The translations under genes and the position numbers were made by a program. A DNA stretch of 64,000 nucleotides. Source: Argyresthia goedartella (lineage: Eukaryota; Arthropoda; Insecta; Lepidoptera; Argyresthiidae). Under the pieces are notes generated by a model, which searched no databases, had not been told where the DNA came from, and worked only from the letters and a program-made list of their open reading frames with translations. The stretch lies in contig OX463808.1 in the NCBI GenBank assembly GCA_949825045.1, positions 31,309,674-31,373,673 on the forward strand. The letters run 5' to 3'. Positions 30,921 to 61,686 of the stretch are shown in pieces; within the stretch, counting starts at the first letter, position 1; each line of letters begins with the position of its first letter.

Positions 30921-33900
30921 GATATTATAACAAAATTTTGGTTATATTTTGACCAGAACTCACAATAAGCGTTAAAATGGTGTCAGGCTTTTTTTCTTAA
31001 CTGAATTCACAAAAGGAGGTGGTTAACAATTCGTCGGGATCTATGTTTATTTTTTCTGTATGTTCATTGATTTCTCCAAGACGGATGAACCAATTTTTTT
31101 AAAGTATCCTATTTTCAACAGGTAGGGTGTGATCATGGGATCCTGGATAAATTGAGGGAACTCGAGCATTTACTCTCGGGATGCATAATTTAGTGTTGTG
31201 GAACTGATTGTGAAGACCAAAGATGTCCACCGGAATCGTTCAATAGAAGGTAGCCTACAGGTAGCGATATGGTGACTTTATTAAGGTTGGTCAGTAATGT
31301 ATGCTCGTGATCGTATCGTACTAAGAGAGCTTTTCAACAATATATCAACGTCAGTCAGGACCTGAAGATGGAATCATGGAAAAATTGAGGGAACTATTCA
31401 ATTCAAATTCAAGTAGTAAATGCACACCTATAGCAATTTGGGTATTTTGAACAGTATCTCTTGCATTTCGTAGCTGTAGTTCTCGGGAAGCATGACTTGG
31501 TGAAGTGTCTGATGATGAAGACTACATACAGATTGTCACCGGAACAATTGTTACTACATGTATTTCACGGGTTGGGTTGGGATATGATAAAAAAATGTGC
31601 TTAAAAATGTCTACTGAATTTTATTTCAAATTGAATGTGTGAATATTAGACGATGTTGTTAAGATATTCACTGATAGTCCTAAATAGAACTATTCACAGA
31701 ACTATTCAAGTTAACTAGACCTTACGTACTCAATGGTCACATCACAACACAAATCCAACTAAAATTAATTAATGTTGCTAAAAGTTTTCATCAATTAAAT
31801 AAAATCCTTCTCTTTGAACTTCCAGTGAAATTGTTTAATTAATATCAGAAAATTAATAAAACGGTCCAATTATATGATATTAATTTATTATTTTCAGTTT
31901 CTAATATATTCTATCTGTAATCATTGTAGCTTGTTTACCAAGAGAGGAAATAACTATTTTTAAGGCGAGAGTGTTTTTTTTAATGCGGAGCGGAGACAAA
32001 GACTCTAGATTCAGAGTACATCACTCGAGTTTAAAATAGTTTTTACTCTTTAGGTGGATGCTCTACTTTTTATCACCCTTCTATGAGAAAATAAGTACAT
32101 ACTTAAGTTAAGTTATGATAATAATAAAGAATGAATAAGAATAACCACAGACTAGTTACGAATAAGAATAGTATTTTCACAGATAACTATAATCTGGAGA
32201 TATTCGGCCAAAAACGCATGTCCCGAAAATGATTCCGCTCTTCTTGTATTTTTCACGGGATTTTGTAATGAAGGCAAGATAATGAAGGCAATCTAATGCT
32301 TATATCAAATTTTTGCGTCTATTATACAATGGTATGGAGTTAAACTCTAATTTTCGCTCATTGAAGAACTATTTTTAATTTTTTTTTTGGCTTGTCCTGT
32401 TTGTTGTTGTTGTTATTTTTTGTTTGTTTGTTTGCTGTTTGTTTGTTTATGTCATATTTAGTTATTGAGATTTTATATTTTTATTGGGCGTAGCGTAAAT
32501 ATACAAAATATAGCATTTATAATGATCACCCCACGATTGTTATTTTAGTATCATCAAGGTATGATGACTGTTACCTAGGAACTACCTAATTAATTTTTAG
32601 CTTTCAACACAAAATCAACATTATTATCTTTCTTTCCAATCAAACCGTTTAACATAAAAGTTTTTCCACGTATTTTATTCAGACAGATGAAAGTAACCAA
32701 ATATGGAATAGTATCACTAATTTAGAATACCTGATTTTCTCGTAAACTGAGACTCTAGATGCAATAGACAGCAATTATCTATATATCTATCTCTCTCCAT
32801 CACTATTCACGCGTACAGGCACAGAGGTTTCGGTTAAGCGTGGACTTTGGCCGGGGTGAGAGTTTTGTCGCTGTCATAAAACTATTACAAGAATAGAAAA
32901 CTTAAATATTTTTTGCACTGTGATTGCTCATATTGTTTTATTTGCTTATAGTAATTGCATAGATGTTCCTTGAATCGTTTTAGAGGCATATTTTTTTTTA
33001 CTTTCTTTAAAAAATGTTAATGTAAGTTACTAGTTAGAAGTGCCAGATATAAACAGTTCAAGCAGTCCAATTATGGATTTATTGAATTTTTCATAAAATG
33101 TCATGGTTAATTACTGATAATTTTGAAGTCTTCCATATTTGGGGTACCTATTCCATTTCTGAATATCTCTATGTCAACTTCGTTTTAGAGAAATGTTAAT
33201 GTCAATGTTAAACTTATTATTAATGCATATAGTTAGAGACTTTTGCAAAGTAACTCGCAATTTATATATGATGGTTATTTATTGCAATACTATTATTAAT
33301 ATTTCCCCTAAGCTTTTGATATATGTCCTCGAAGACGTACTCGTTGTCTTCACCACGAAGACTCTATTGTGAGGGAAAAAGAGCGTCAGCCAACATTAAC
33401 AGCGCCAAGCTTAAGCACCTGATGATCTTATACTGACACGCAGTGTCAGTTCCAATCAGCAAAGATTGTGAAAATTTCGTTTGCTGACATTTAAAAAAAA
33501 TACATATTTCTTCCTCAAGTACTCACGCAGTAAAAATTAGACTTTAATTCCAGATCCTAATGTAACAAAAGCAAAAAATGTGGTGCTAGATCGGTTTTGC
33601 CTACAAATTCTAGTGAAATATATATGGAAGCATACGTCAATTTCATCCTTTCGTGTTTGGTCCATTAAGTTCCGATTATAACATGTTACCAATTTTATGC
33701 TAATAAATACCAGTCTTAATTTTAAATAATCTACTAAGTATTATTCTAATGATAACTTAACTTACTCATATTATCATAGATGGTGATAAGAAGTTGAGTA
33801 TCTACCTCAGGAGTAACAACTATTTTAATCTCGAGTCAGATATTTTGATTTCCTCACAACGCTCGGGATTATATTAAATAATCCTTTGTTTCGCTTTGTT

Positions 33901-33977
33901 TTAATAAGGGAGTAAAGGCTTTACTCCCTGGGTAAACAATCTTCTATTTCCTTGGTTTCATGCAATGATTTTTGTTT
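30921..33977. other. Spacer 3' of gene C
   Basis: No gene was recognised. A partly repeated pair near 31140-31260 and 31370-31560 shares AAATTGAGGGAACT, TCTCGGGA and CACCGGAA. There is a GTTT-rich simple repeat at about 32399-32450. The rest is AT-rich with no structure I can name. Confidence 0.45.
33908..33928 (-). repeat. Hairpin in the gene C 3' flank
   Basis: GGGAGTAAAG and CTTTACTCCC are exact inverses around one G. It lies 50 nt past the gene C stop, probably in the 3' UTR. An ATTAAA lies just beyond it on the minus strand. Confidence 0.7.
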
Positions 33978-51172
<17,195 letters not shown>

Positions 51173-51213
51173 TTAAATTTAACGAGGACTGCTATTGCTC
51201 GACACACAAACCC

Positions 51214-51261
51214 AACTGACTGTTAAATTGAACAACGATATTAGGAATACTTTATTTTATA
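51214..51261 (-). promoter_or_regulatory. Candidate core promoter of gene C
   Basis: On the minus strand TATAAAA (51261-51255) lies 110 nt above the ATG. Possible initiators are TTCAATT (A at 51229, 32 nt below the TATA start) and TCAGTT (51219-51214, rather far). It shares no visible sequence with the A/B promoters. Confidence 0.45.
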
Positions 51262-52779
51262 CTTCAAAAACAAAAGACATAATTAAGCCTTTGAAATCGA
51301 AAACATGATATTTGATTTGGATGTTGATACTCACACAGTTTGATCTTTGTAAATATGATTCTTATTCTCGAGTTGTATAATGAGTTATTGGAGTTGTATC
51401 ATAACAATTATGTAAACCTATTGAAGAACTCCAGTTTGTTTTTGTAGAATGGAGACATCTTGAACAGGAGCATCTTACATCTGTCAACAGTAGGGTCAGA
51501 GATATAAGTCGGTCTTCCTTTCTTTTCGAGGCGAAACAAGGAGAGAAGAAGAAGAAGAAGAACAAGAAGACTGAGGCATAGATCGTCCCTACAGATGTCA
51601 AATGCAACTTCTGAGAATGGCTTCACATAAGTAAATGTATCATTATTATGTTTATCTACACACGTATCATAAACCCACTTTACTGCGTATAAAAACCGCA
51701 CGTTACGATCAGCATAATGTTAAACTACTTGGTAAAAACTCATTTCTACATATTATGACATTCAAATTTCGAACGCCGACGCCCGCCTGCGTGCCGCCCC
51801 TACTTTGTTTGTGAAGTTGGTACTACTGAACAAGCTAAACAAGTGCAAAATGAATTATCAATTCCACCATGCCGGTCGAACATGCGGTTCCTGAACACAT
51901 TAAAGAGAGCTTATGATATGTGTGTAGATAAACTAGTGTTTGTAACTGTACATAATTAGGCGTTAAAACTCTCGATTGATTTTTATGAAACTCGCCTTCG
52001 GCTCGTTTCATAAACCCACTGTCGAGTATTAATGCCCTCCATTATGTAGCAGTCACATGAACTACTAATATGGGTATTGTAAGATTATTTTAACTTTACC
52101 GCTGGGTACTTCTCGGCTTTTTAATTATTTCTAAAACGTAAATCAATTGACTGTTGTCAGATTTTTCCCTTAATATACACTTCATGCACAAAGGGTGCCA
52201 AATTTCATGTTTCCAGGACATCTTGATAACTTTCGACTAAATCCGATAAGTAACGAGCTGTTAGGTTAAAGTAATCGTCCTATACCTATGCATGATACGA
52301 AGGAGACAGGGTTTGAAAATTTCTTCATATCATATTACTCATTTGAGTTCATGTATTTGAGTATAATTTTATTGTTTTTTTTTTCAGGTAAGTAAGCCTC
52401 GTTCGGTTTCACTACAACTGCGACTACCGCTTATTCCTTTTAAAACAATGTAAGTAAAGTGCGTTCACCCAGACCCGTACGGTACTTTTTTACACGTTTG
52501 ATTTTTAATAATGAAGTGTCAAGCATTGATCTGATTTAGTGCAACCATAAGTACCGAAAGATAAAAAATTTAGAAAATAATGTATATAGTCTGGGTGCCA
52601 AATCCTAAAGACTATAGGCATTAACCTTGGTTTGAGGCTAATATGAATAAATTTTTTTGGATGTTATTGATAGCTTATGTTGTAGATTTCAGATCCGATT
52701 GACGCGTGGTATATCGTTATTTTTTTTTTTTTGGTCGAAAAGCAAGAATATAAAGTCAGTTTTTACATAAAACTAATAC

Positions 52780-52835
52780 GAAAGATGTTATTACCTGTCT
52801 AAGAATCCAGTCTTAGTTAGGCAATAACATCTTTC
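52780..52835. repeat. 25-bp-arm hairpin
   Basis: GAAAGATGTTATTACCTGTC+TAAGA and the inverse TCTTAGTTAGGCAATAACAT+CTTTC match at 22 of 25 positions with a 6-nt loop. Confidence 0.75.
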
Positions 52836-53269
52836 ATAGGTAATTCCTATTATTTTGTATTGATTAATATTATAATTGCCTATAGCCAATATCTTCCCAC
52901 TACTGGTCAACGGCCTTCCTACCCCTCTTCGCGCCACCAGAGCGTATTGTGGTCACTCCAACGCTTCCTTGGGCGACCACGGCCTCGTTTTACGTTCGAG
53001 TTGTTATTTTGGTCCATTGGCGTTGGAGTCGAGCCACGTGGCTGGCCCAGCCTACTTCAATTCGGCCGCTTTTTCCGCTTCGTTTTTTATTTTAGTTCTG
53101 GAGTGCAACTCGGTATTCCGGACTCGATCCAATAACCGGACCCCAAGAAAGCAAGGCCAAGTCTGAGCTCCGAACGTAAAGATAGAATTTCAGCCTGTAT
53201 ATAACGATGTACCACCCGTCAATATTGCTTCAAAAGATATGCTATGAGCTGAGATTTCTCCATTTTTGG

Positions 53270-53420
53270 AACAAATTTTTTTTTGTGTTTTTGACTGTAT
53301 TTCTGCATATTCTTTACTTTTTTTTACCCAAACCTCCTCCGGACTGAGGAGAATAAATGTGAATAGGAATTATTCAAACAGGTCGGGCGGTTTTAAAGAT
53401 TTAGTAAGACTAACATACAG
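53270..53420. repeat. Interspersed repeat, partner of 40560-40690
   Basis: CCTCCTCCGGACTGAGGAGA followed by ATAAATGTGAATAGGAATTA is the inverse-orientation match of the copy at 40560. Confidence 0.55.
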
Positions 53421-54483
53421 AGAATCATTTTTATGAGTATAGATTAAGAATATTAATCATAAGTAGTCGCATTGCATGCTGTAGCACAGATTAGATAATA
53501 GTTCTGTAGTCGTTTTAAATTAAGAAAGTGTAAATCTCGTGTCATAATTAAGTATTTATTAAGTGCCTTTATTGCGTATATCTTGTCAAATATATAAATG
53601 AAATAAAATCAAATAAAAACAAATAAATTTAGGAATATCTTTGATGGATATTTTACAATGCGAGATAAGTGCAAACTCGCTGTCTATATTTCGGGCCAAG
53701 CACACAAAACTGTTAGTAAGTCCAATATTCTGTCCTAATTGAATAGCCTCCTTAACATTGATTAATTGATACCACTACAAATTATGCTTCAGGGGTTAAT
53801 GAGGTCAGGATTTGGGTCGCCAGTTGAAGGATTTTAGGGAACATCCTGTACCTATGTACAATCGATAATGTATTTTAGCAACTAAGATAGTCTCTCTGCT
53901 TTCGTTCCGAGGTTAACATTGGGAAATAATATTCTTATTAATTTGTGTTTATAAAATTGCTAGCTCTTAGTTCAAATTCATCTGCGTGGAATTAGGAATT
54001 ATATTATCATTTACTAGTACTTTACTAGTAAAGTATCCTAGATATCAATATAGAAAAAAATACTCATAAAAAAATTGTGTGCTAGATTCAAATCCGTTCA
54101 GCCGCTTTTGCGTGATTGAGTAACATATACCCAAACTTATAAATATGGGTGATGCCTATTCTCTCCAAGTTCCAATTTCTCCCAATATATATGTATATAT
54201 TTTTTGATGTTCAGGAATTATATCTATTTCGTTAGTAGAATAATCTATACAATCTTACATGGCTAAAATTATGTTAGTTAGGCACTATATGACCAGTGTC
54301 TCGTGAATCGGCTGTCAATTTGGTCCGCAACCATAGACAGTTGTGCTGCGGCTGGCGCGGGGTCCGGCGAGCGTCGAGGCGCTTCGCTTACGTAACTTGG
54401 CATAGAAGCAGGCGACGCGAGCCTCCGCGAACACCCCCCTTGCACTACAGAGCCGCGGCAGTCACAGCAGCCCTCTCAATGCG

Positions 54484-56712
54484 TTATTAAGAATAGAATA
54501 GAATAGAATAGAATAGACGTTTATTAGCTTTCTTGTTGTACATAGGGTCTTAGATAAGTATTTTCAGGAACAAACAAGAACCCTGCTAGGGCGCTGCTAA
54601 CTTAGGATTATAAAAGGTTATAACTTAAATTCTTACTTACTACCTAGATTACTTATTTTATTTATTATTAATTTTCATAGACTCTCTAAAAAAAGAACAA
54701 TAACAGAATATATTTTACTTTTACTTAAGATATAATAACACAAGTCTCACAAGCTCCAAACCTAGTTTTTGCCATGTTCATCAAAAAACTCTTGTAGAGT
54801 ATAATAACTTTTTCGTACTAAGTATTTATTAAGGGCATTTTTAAATACATTAATTTTTTCTATAGACTGAATTGATTTCGGTATACAATTAAATATTTTG
54901 GCAGCCATCGAGCGGGGGCCTGAATGAACTAAATGTAATTTCGATGAGCATGTTGCCAATCTTTTATGTGGTCTTAATCCTTCTGGTCTTGTGTATAAGG
55001 GGAAGAGTTGATCATTATTTTTCACAAATGCGCATGCTTCTAAAATATAAAGTGAAGTTAGTGTGAGAATATTTAATTTATCGAAATATGGTCTGCAGCT
55101 CGTCATTATGTCAATGTTAGCGATAATTCGGATACACTTCTTTTGTATTAAGAATAATTGCTTTGCATCCGTGCTGTTGCCCCAGAGGAGGACACCATAA
55201 GACAGCCAAGACTGTGCGTAAGCAAAGTAAGCACATAGAGCACTTTTTTTGTTTGTACTTCTCTTTAGTTCCGATAGAGCATATGTAAAGCTTGATAGTT
55301 TACTAGCCACTTTCTTGATATGATATTTCCAATGTAGGTTGCTATCTATTTCAATTCCTAGGAGGCAGTAGGAATCAACGAGTTCTATTGGTGTTTTATT
55401 AAAAGCGTAGTTTATGTCAAGAGGGCGTTTTTGGTGAGGTCTGAATTGCATTAGTTTAGTTTTACTAAAGTTTATCTCCAAATTATGATCATTGAGCCAG
55501 TTTGTTAGTTTAGTTAGATTTGAATTTAATAATTGTACAAGTTCGATATCATCATTACACGGTAGTACAAGCGATATGTCGTCAGCGAAAAGGGTGCATG
55601 GGATATTAATCGATTTTGGTAGGTCATTTATGTAGATCAAAAACATGAAGCACCCCAGGACACTGCCTTGTGGGATTGATTGTGTCAGGATTGTTTTTGT
55701 GGATCTGGTGTAGCTGATTTCGCCGGTGGCATGATTTTGATGCTCCAAGTCTACGTATTGTTCGCGGTTAGAAAGATACGAAATAAACCAACTCAGTACT
55801 GAACCTCGTATTCCAATTCCGTTTAGCTTTGCAATTAGAACGTTATGTAAGACTCTATCGTATGCTTTAGTCATATCCAAGAGGATACCTATTGCGTGTT
55901 TTTTATTATTTATAGTGTCTAATATGTAATTTATGTAGTTGAATACAGCCAGAGCTGTGGACCGTCCTTTACGGAAACCATTTTGTTGGTCATTAAAAAC
56001 TTTGAATTTTTCACAAAAGGCATAGACACGCAGGTACATTGCCGATTCGTATACTTTAGCAAAAGTGGGCAGTAATGCTATTGGCCTATGATTATTGCTG
56101 TTTAAACGGTCGCCTTTTTTATGTAGCGGCTTAATTATTGTTGTTTTTAGTAAATCAGGCACTATTCCTTCTGAAAAAGACTGGTTTATAAGAAACGACA
56201 ATGGAGAAATCAGTTCTTTAGCACATTCTTTTACGAGTATTGGTGGAATTTCATCAAAACCAAAGCTACGTATTGATTTTAGTTTTTTTATTATGTTGAA
56301 GACTTCTACTGGATCAGTAAGCTGGATGTAAATGGAATTTTCTGTGGTGGACTGCACTGGGCGGCCGAGTGGTTTAGGTTTGTCCTTTGCGGGAGCACCA
56401 ACTGTGCTAAAGAAATAATTAAAGTGGTTTGCGACAGTAAGGGGATCGTCAGTGTGTCTATTATTTATGTTTAATTGTATATTATTTTTTGGTTTATTGG
56501 TATATTTATTAGATCGTTCTTTTATTATTTGCCACATAGTTTTCGTTACATTTGTTGATTTTAATAATTTATTTGCATAGCTAATTTTTTTGGACGTTTG
56601 AACAATTTTTTTTAATGTTTTTTCATATGTTTTGTAGTAGCTTATTAGGGTGGTGCTATTTGTTTGATTGACAAGGTGTTTTAACAGGCGTTTATTTTTA
56701 CATGACGTTCTT
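54484..56712 (-). pseudogene. 5'-truncated LINE with long open reverse transcriptase
   Basis: On the minus strand an uninterrupted frame from about 56705 to 54762 (over 640 codons) contains ILLDMTKAYDRVLH (motif A), QSIPQGSVLGCFMFLIYIND (motif B), CTLFADDISLVLP (FADD box) and YCLLGIEIDSNLHW, ending EFFDEHGKN-stop. The 3' UTR runs to a tail of five AGAAT-type pentamers at 54487-54517. The endonuclease is missing, so it is a dead-on-arrival copy, but it is young because the frame has no lesion. It is Jockey/CR1 group. Confidence 0.88.
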
Positions 56713-59700
56713 ATTCATATTTATTGTATATTAAATTGTACACGAAGGGCACTAACATATTTATTGAATTAAACTTCTTTACGCACGCTTGACTTGGGGA
56801 GTAACCTGGCGAATGCGTGACGAGAGCGTTACGTAAAGTGTGATCGGGCGAGGCGAACGAGAGGTGCGCGCGCACATTTTCTTTCTCTCTTCCTTTCATA
56901 GCCAGACACAGTGCAGGAGATATATTTTTGAAGCATTAGAGCTAAAGAAGTTTAACTTCAGTTGTGTGGTCTAAAGCACACTCTTTTTATTTATTTAGTT
57001 AACAGGCTATATGTGTCAATGTGTAAAGTGTTGTACAGTATTCTCTAAACACAACAATTAAGTTTGACTTGGACCGTACATTGCGCGAGCCTGTCGGGTA
57101 TCCTGTTCGCTCTAACGACCAGCACCATTCGCTCCCTATCGATATCAGCATTGCTGATGAAATTCTCATTCAAAATGTCGAAGATATTTGAGCGCCGCTG
57201 CTCTTTTCAGCTGCGTTCCATTCAACATGAGTGGAAGGAATTATTTATTTATTTATTATCAAATTTTAAATGTACAACATTACGGGAATGGCTCCAAGTC
57301 ATTGAACACATACGTGTAAAATACAGAGGATAAAAAGCAAAATAAAAATAAAAATAAATTCTAATTATCCGTCAAATATGTCAAATACATGTCAAGATTA
57401 AACTAAATTCGATGTCAATGAAAACATTTCAAATAGAAAAATAATAATAATTCAGATTAAACACAGTCACACATTCATCTCGCAAAACTTTCCACCACAA
57501 TATGCCTCCATGCATCACCAAACAGATCAGTCAATGGTGCTGCAGTCAACAGAGCGTTGAGACTGTCCCGCGCCCTCACCAGCGGAGACTGCTGGCGCGC
57601 CACCGTACGTTGGTGCCTGCGCGCGCGGAAATATTTGTCGGGCACGAAAAGCGCGCATACGGTACCGAAAAGCGCGACACAGTCAGTGTCGCCTCGCAAC
57701 AATCGAAGGGATGTGTGTGGGATATTTATTACCCGCCTAAAAACATTATCTCACTCTTAGTTTCAATATATTGAAGACCGTGTTCGCAGTCATTACTTAG
57801 AATGTTTGCATAACTTTCAGGCACACTGTTCGCTATCATCAATTTTCTGTATTTTTCTATCCGTCGGCGAAAAGCTCATGTTCTTTTTAAGTATTTCACT
57901 TCATCCATCTTTCTGCTTGGTCATTTTTTCGAGAAACACTTCCAGGTTAATAAATTTTCAGTGTAGAATTATTAACTTAGGCCAAAGAATAAAAAAGTTT
58001 ACCGAAAAACCGTTTGAAGAACTTGGTTTCACAATTACCTTAAGTTTATCTACAAAATCAACTTTTACTTTGCGATTCTAAACAGATTCTTTAATGAGCA
58101 AATTAAATATTTGGTGAGCCTTCAAATAATCTAAGTAATGTAAAAAATGTATTTTTGATTTAACTATGGGCAAACTAAATTCAAAATAGTATTGAAGATA
58201 TTTAACCTAGGATAACGGGCCTAACACTGGGTATGGATAAGTAGGATTGAGGATTTCGTTTCAACAGTTTAATGCAGTTTACCATATTGTTGGTAATAAT
58301 GTAATGATATCATTGATAAATGTGATTATTTCAAAAGCACTCGCAATCACATCATGATAATTGTTAATTGGGGATGAAATAATCAATTTTACGTATGCCT
58401 AAGAGACATCAACCCCAAAACGTATTAACCTAAAACGCGGAGAGGAAAGCTCAAACACAATGTAGGTTATATACGATAAAAAATACCCACTTTCGAATTA
58501 TAATTTACTTTCGTCATATAAATTCAACCCTGTTAATTACATTACGTTGTTATCAGAGAAAACAAATTTTCAACGCGTACTCTCGTATGATTTGTACCCT
58601 TTGCAATGCTTCTACAGCATTATTTTATCAAAAAAGAACATTTAAAAATAGTCCACTGTATATAAATACGTACGTATCTAACTAAGAGAATATCGGTAAA
58701 TAAATGTACTCTGTGACAGCCCCCACCGAGAGCTAGAAGCCTTAACTCGAATTCGAATAAGACTCAGCTACATTTCACCACGCGGTATCAGTGCGGGTTG
58801 ATGAACTAATAGGCCAAAGACCACTAATGAAATAAAAATAAATAGCAATTTTGAAAAATTATTCATAAAGTTACTGTGATGTCATAGAGGTGGTAGAGAA
58901 AGTAGTCCTGATTCAGAATATTTTCCCAAAATCACCATTTCAAATATTGATACATCCTGATTAATTGTATTATCCATAAAGTGAAGCCAGTGTCGGGTAC
59001 TTTATTATAGTGTTATGGACGAACTCAGTCAGTAGCTGTCTTGCCTGAGTTAATCTACTATAAATCTACCACTAGCAAGAAGGTCGTAGATACTCTATAC
59101 CTCTTCTAATTGATGGGCCGACGTGAGGCAGTGATGAGTAAACAGCTATTTAAGGTGTGATTTTCAGTGACAAAGGGTGAATTTAGCTCCGTTTATAAGG
59201 TTAATTAACTTTATAAATGGTTAAAACTTGTTAATGTTCAATGTTAAAACATGACTTTTATAGCTCGGCTCGGCGAAAAAAGATACAGTGCCTCAGGATT
59301 ATTGTGAAAAGAGGTCCTAAGGGACTGTTAAACCATCGAAAGTAGATATATAGACACACTATATACTGCGCTGCGCTGCGCAACACATCTTTGTGTTATG
59401 ATATGAGGAATTATCTGACAACTGATTTTGAGTATCTGTGTCACAAAACTCAACGCTGACGTACGCACGTTCCGTAGAGTACAACGAAAGGTATTATGTG
59501 GTGAACTGTGAGACGTGTGGTGATAGATTAAAAAAAAAATTGAAACTGCAATTTCAATTTCTTGTAAAATGTGGGGTCGACTGTGCCGCTTCCACCCTAT
59601 ATGGGAAAAAGCATTACGCTATATTTGTTTGTTGCTTAATACAATTTATTAGGAGCCCGCCACGTCCTACTGTCCCCACTGCTGGGCAAAAGCCTCACTC

Positions 59701-60062
59701 CCCTTCTTCCACTCTTGGGGGCCTTGAGCGGTCACCCACCAGTTCTTGTAACAGAGAATAATACAATAATAACGATAATTCATTTTAGGTTTCCTTACCT
59801 TAAAAGGCAATAAAGGAAACCTTATACGATAACTTCATGGTCCGCGTGTCCGTATCAAAACTTAGCGATAGCTGTAATGTTTACCCTAAGTAATAATCAC
59901 AGACTTGTCGTTCCGGTTTAGACTCGCGAAGGTAAGCAATTCTTTCAAGGGTCAGAGCATTCTTCAGGATTATCTGGAGATTTTGAAATTGCCATTTGAG
60001 CAATTTCAACAGCATGTTAAAGCGACTTGTCTTGTCGAAAAAGGGATATTACAATGTTCAAG
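56713..60062. other. Spacer with weak repeat signatures
   Basis: A patch at 56740-56930 (GAATGCGTGACGAGAGCGTT, GAGGTGCGCGCGCACATTTT) and one at 57475-57760 look like interspersed repeats. A minus frame at 57475-57702 (FVPDKYFRARRHQRTVARQQ, RARDSLNALLTAAPLTDLFG) may be a retroelement remnant, which I could not identify. The rest shows nothing I can support. Confidence 0.4.
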
Positions 60063-60356
60063 ATTACTTAAATGACGGGACTGTATGGGGTTAATCTAAC
60101 TCAACCCAGACCTTGCTGTTAATAATTTTGTTATTATTTATTCCTGCTTATTCGTTATTATAATTAATATTGTAATCTTTTTATTAGTTAAGCACAATCA
60201 AGTTTTACAAAAAATCTAAAAATCAATCTGTAGGAGTTCCTACGCCCTGCTTCTCCCACAGTGGTCTAATGTAGAGAAGCGGCAAAAAATTATGTTTGCT
60301 AAGATACGGAAATATCTACAGTAATAAAGAATTTAGACTTTGACTTTGACTTTGAT
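60063..60356 (+). mobile_element. 5'-truncated LINE 3' end, second copy
   Basis: It starts AGATTACTTAAATGACGGGA, runs parallel to 293-540, and ends AATAAAGAATTTAGAC followed by TTTGACTTTGACTTTGA. The different tail repeat (TTTGAC here, TTGA at 540) is usual for LINEs with variable simple-repeat tails. Confidence 0.75.
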
Positions 60357-61686
60357 ATTGTGCCCCTATCAAGTCAAGACCCTTTTTTAAGTAACGCGTT
60401 AAGATATCACGTTAAAATTTACATCGATTTCTAAAGTCGATTTATTAAATCAAATTTGTGGGTCAACGCAATCAAAAGATACCCCGCGATAATTGTCACA
60501 ATTTTGCTGAAATTGCCTAATATTCCCATGTAAATAAAAACCTACTCCCCGTTGCCGTCTGCCTGACTGTCTGTCTGTCCTTCTGTCAAGACTCTTTTTC
60601 TCAGACATCAAGGCAAAAGTAATATCGATTACTCAACTCGACGTCGTGAAAAAACAATTATAAATTGGCACAATGCTAGGTGAGAGTTACTTGTTATTTT
60701 TTCTTCCACATTTTCTATTGACCCTTTGTTTCATGAATTCCGGTAGTTTAAACAAGGGGAAATTTAATCAGCTGACCATATTTTAGGGAGTGATAGTAAC
60801 CATCGTTATGAACAACTTTCCTTAAGAAACGTATGGTCGCAAATAAATGAAAAATTGGGTCTCCCATAGTAACTTGTAATCAGATGATCGGGTCAATGGA
60901 ATTAGGAATATTTTTTTTTCATTTGCGAACATATGTTTCTTGGGGAAAGTTGTCATTCCCCAAAATATGGTCGTATGTCACCTTGTAAAATAAGGATTTT
61001 TGGATTTATCACAAGGTCCTCAAATTTTTTAAATGCTATTCGTCTTCAAACTCACGGGACATGCTTCAAGTGTATGTTGTGAAAAAAAAAATAAGAAACG
61101 CTCAGCTGTATTACAGCACGAGCAACGAAAAATATCTGCAAACCGTAAATTTATAGTTGCTTAAAAAAATATGTGCGATTTATGCGGAACCTCGGTGCGC
61201 GAGTCCTACTCGCACTTGGCTGGTTTTTATAATAGGTGGTGTTGTTTATTTTAATCAGGAATTCTAAACTGAACGATCAAACTACAATTTGTGCTGAGTT
61301 AACGCTGAGTTAACTCACAATTTAGTACCGAGTTATCATCGCCCAAGACCTACGGGGTAGGCTGTGGGGGATTATCACGTCTTCACTTGTAGTTTTATAC
61401 TGAGGATTAACCAGCGGGATGAAAAGCCGGGATTAACAGTGTTTGTCGACTGAAATTGTATTATTTTACGACTTAACAACTACTAAAAAGCACATATTAA
61501 AAGTAGTTAGGGGCATTTCTCTTGGGGTCCGAGATCTCGCGGCGTCACTCACAATTATCCTTATACAGGTGTAACTGTATTTTTGACTTCTTCATTTTTG
61601 GTTCGGGCGGCCGTTCAGATGAATTCGATGGGGAAGTGAAAAATAAATTTGTTCTGATCAATTCGGTGTGTCAGTGAATGTTGCTT
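60357..61686. other. Unassigned spacer
   Basis: No gene was recognised. CTGCCTGACTGTCTGTCTGT at 60561 and a fragment of the 394-bp element family at 61188-61232 (CGGTGCGCGAGTCCTACTCG, CACTTGGCTGGTTTTTAT) are the only repeat words seen. Confidence 0.45.

Larger units (their letters stand above)
51262..54483. other. Upstream spacer of gene C
   Basis: No gene was recognised. It holds an AGAAGAAGAAG run (51540-51566), an imperfect hairpin at 52780-52835, a GC-richer patch at 52890-53170 that looks like old retroelement sequence, a repeat (53270-53420) shared with 40560-40690, and a GC-rich patch at 54300-54485 that directly precedes the LINE tail. Confidence 0.5.

Noticed and set aside
57475..57702. 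75-codon minus frame as a host gene
   Set aside because: GC-rich isolated piece with no partner exon or domain; more likely retroelement remnant.
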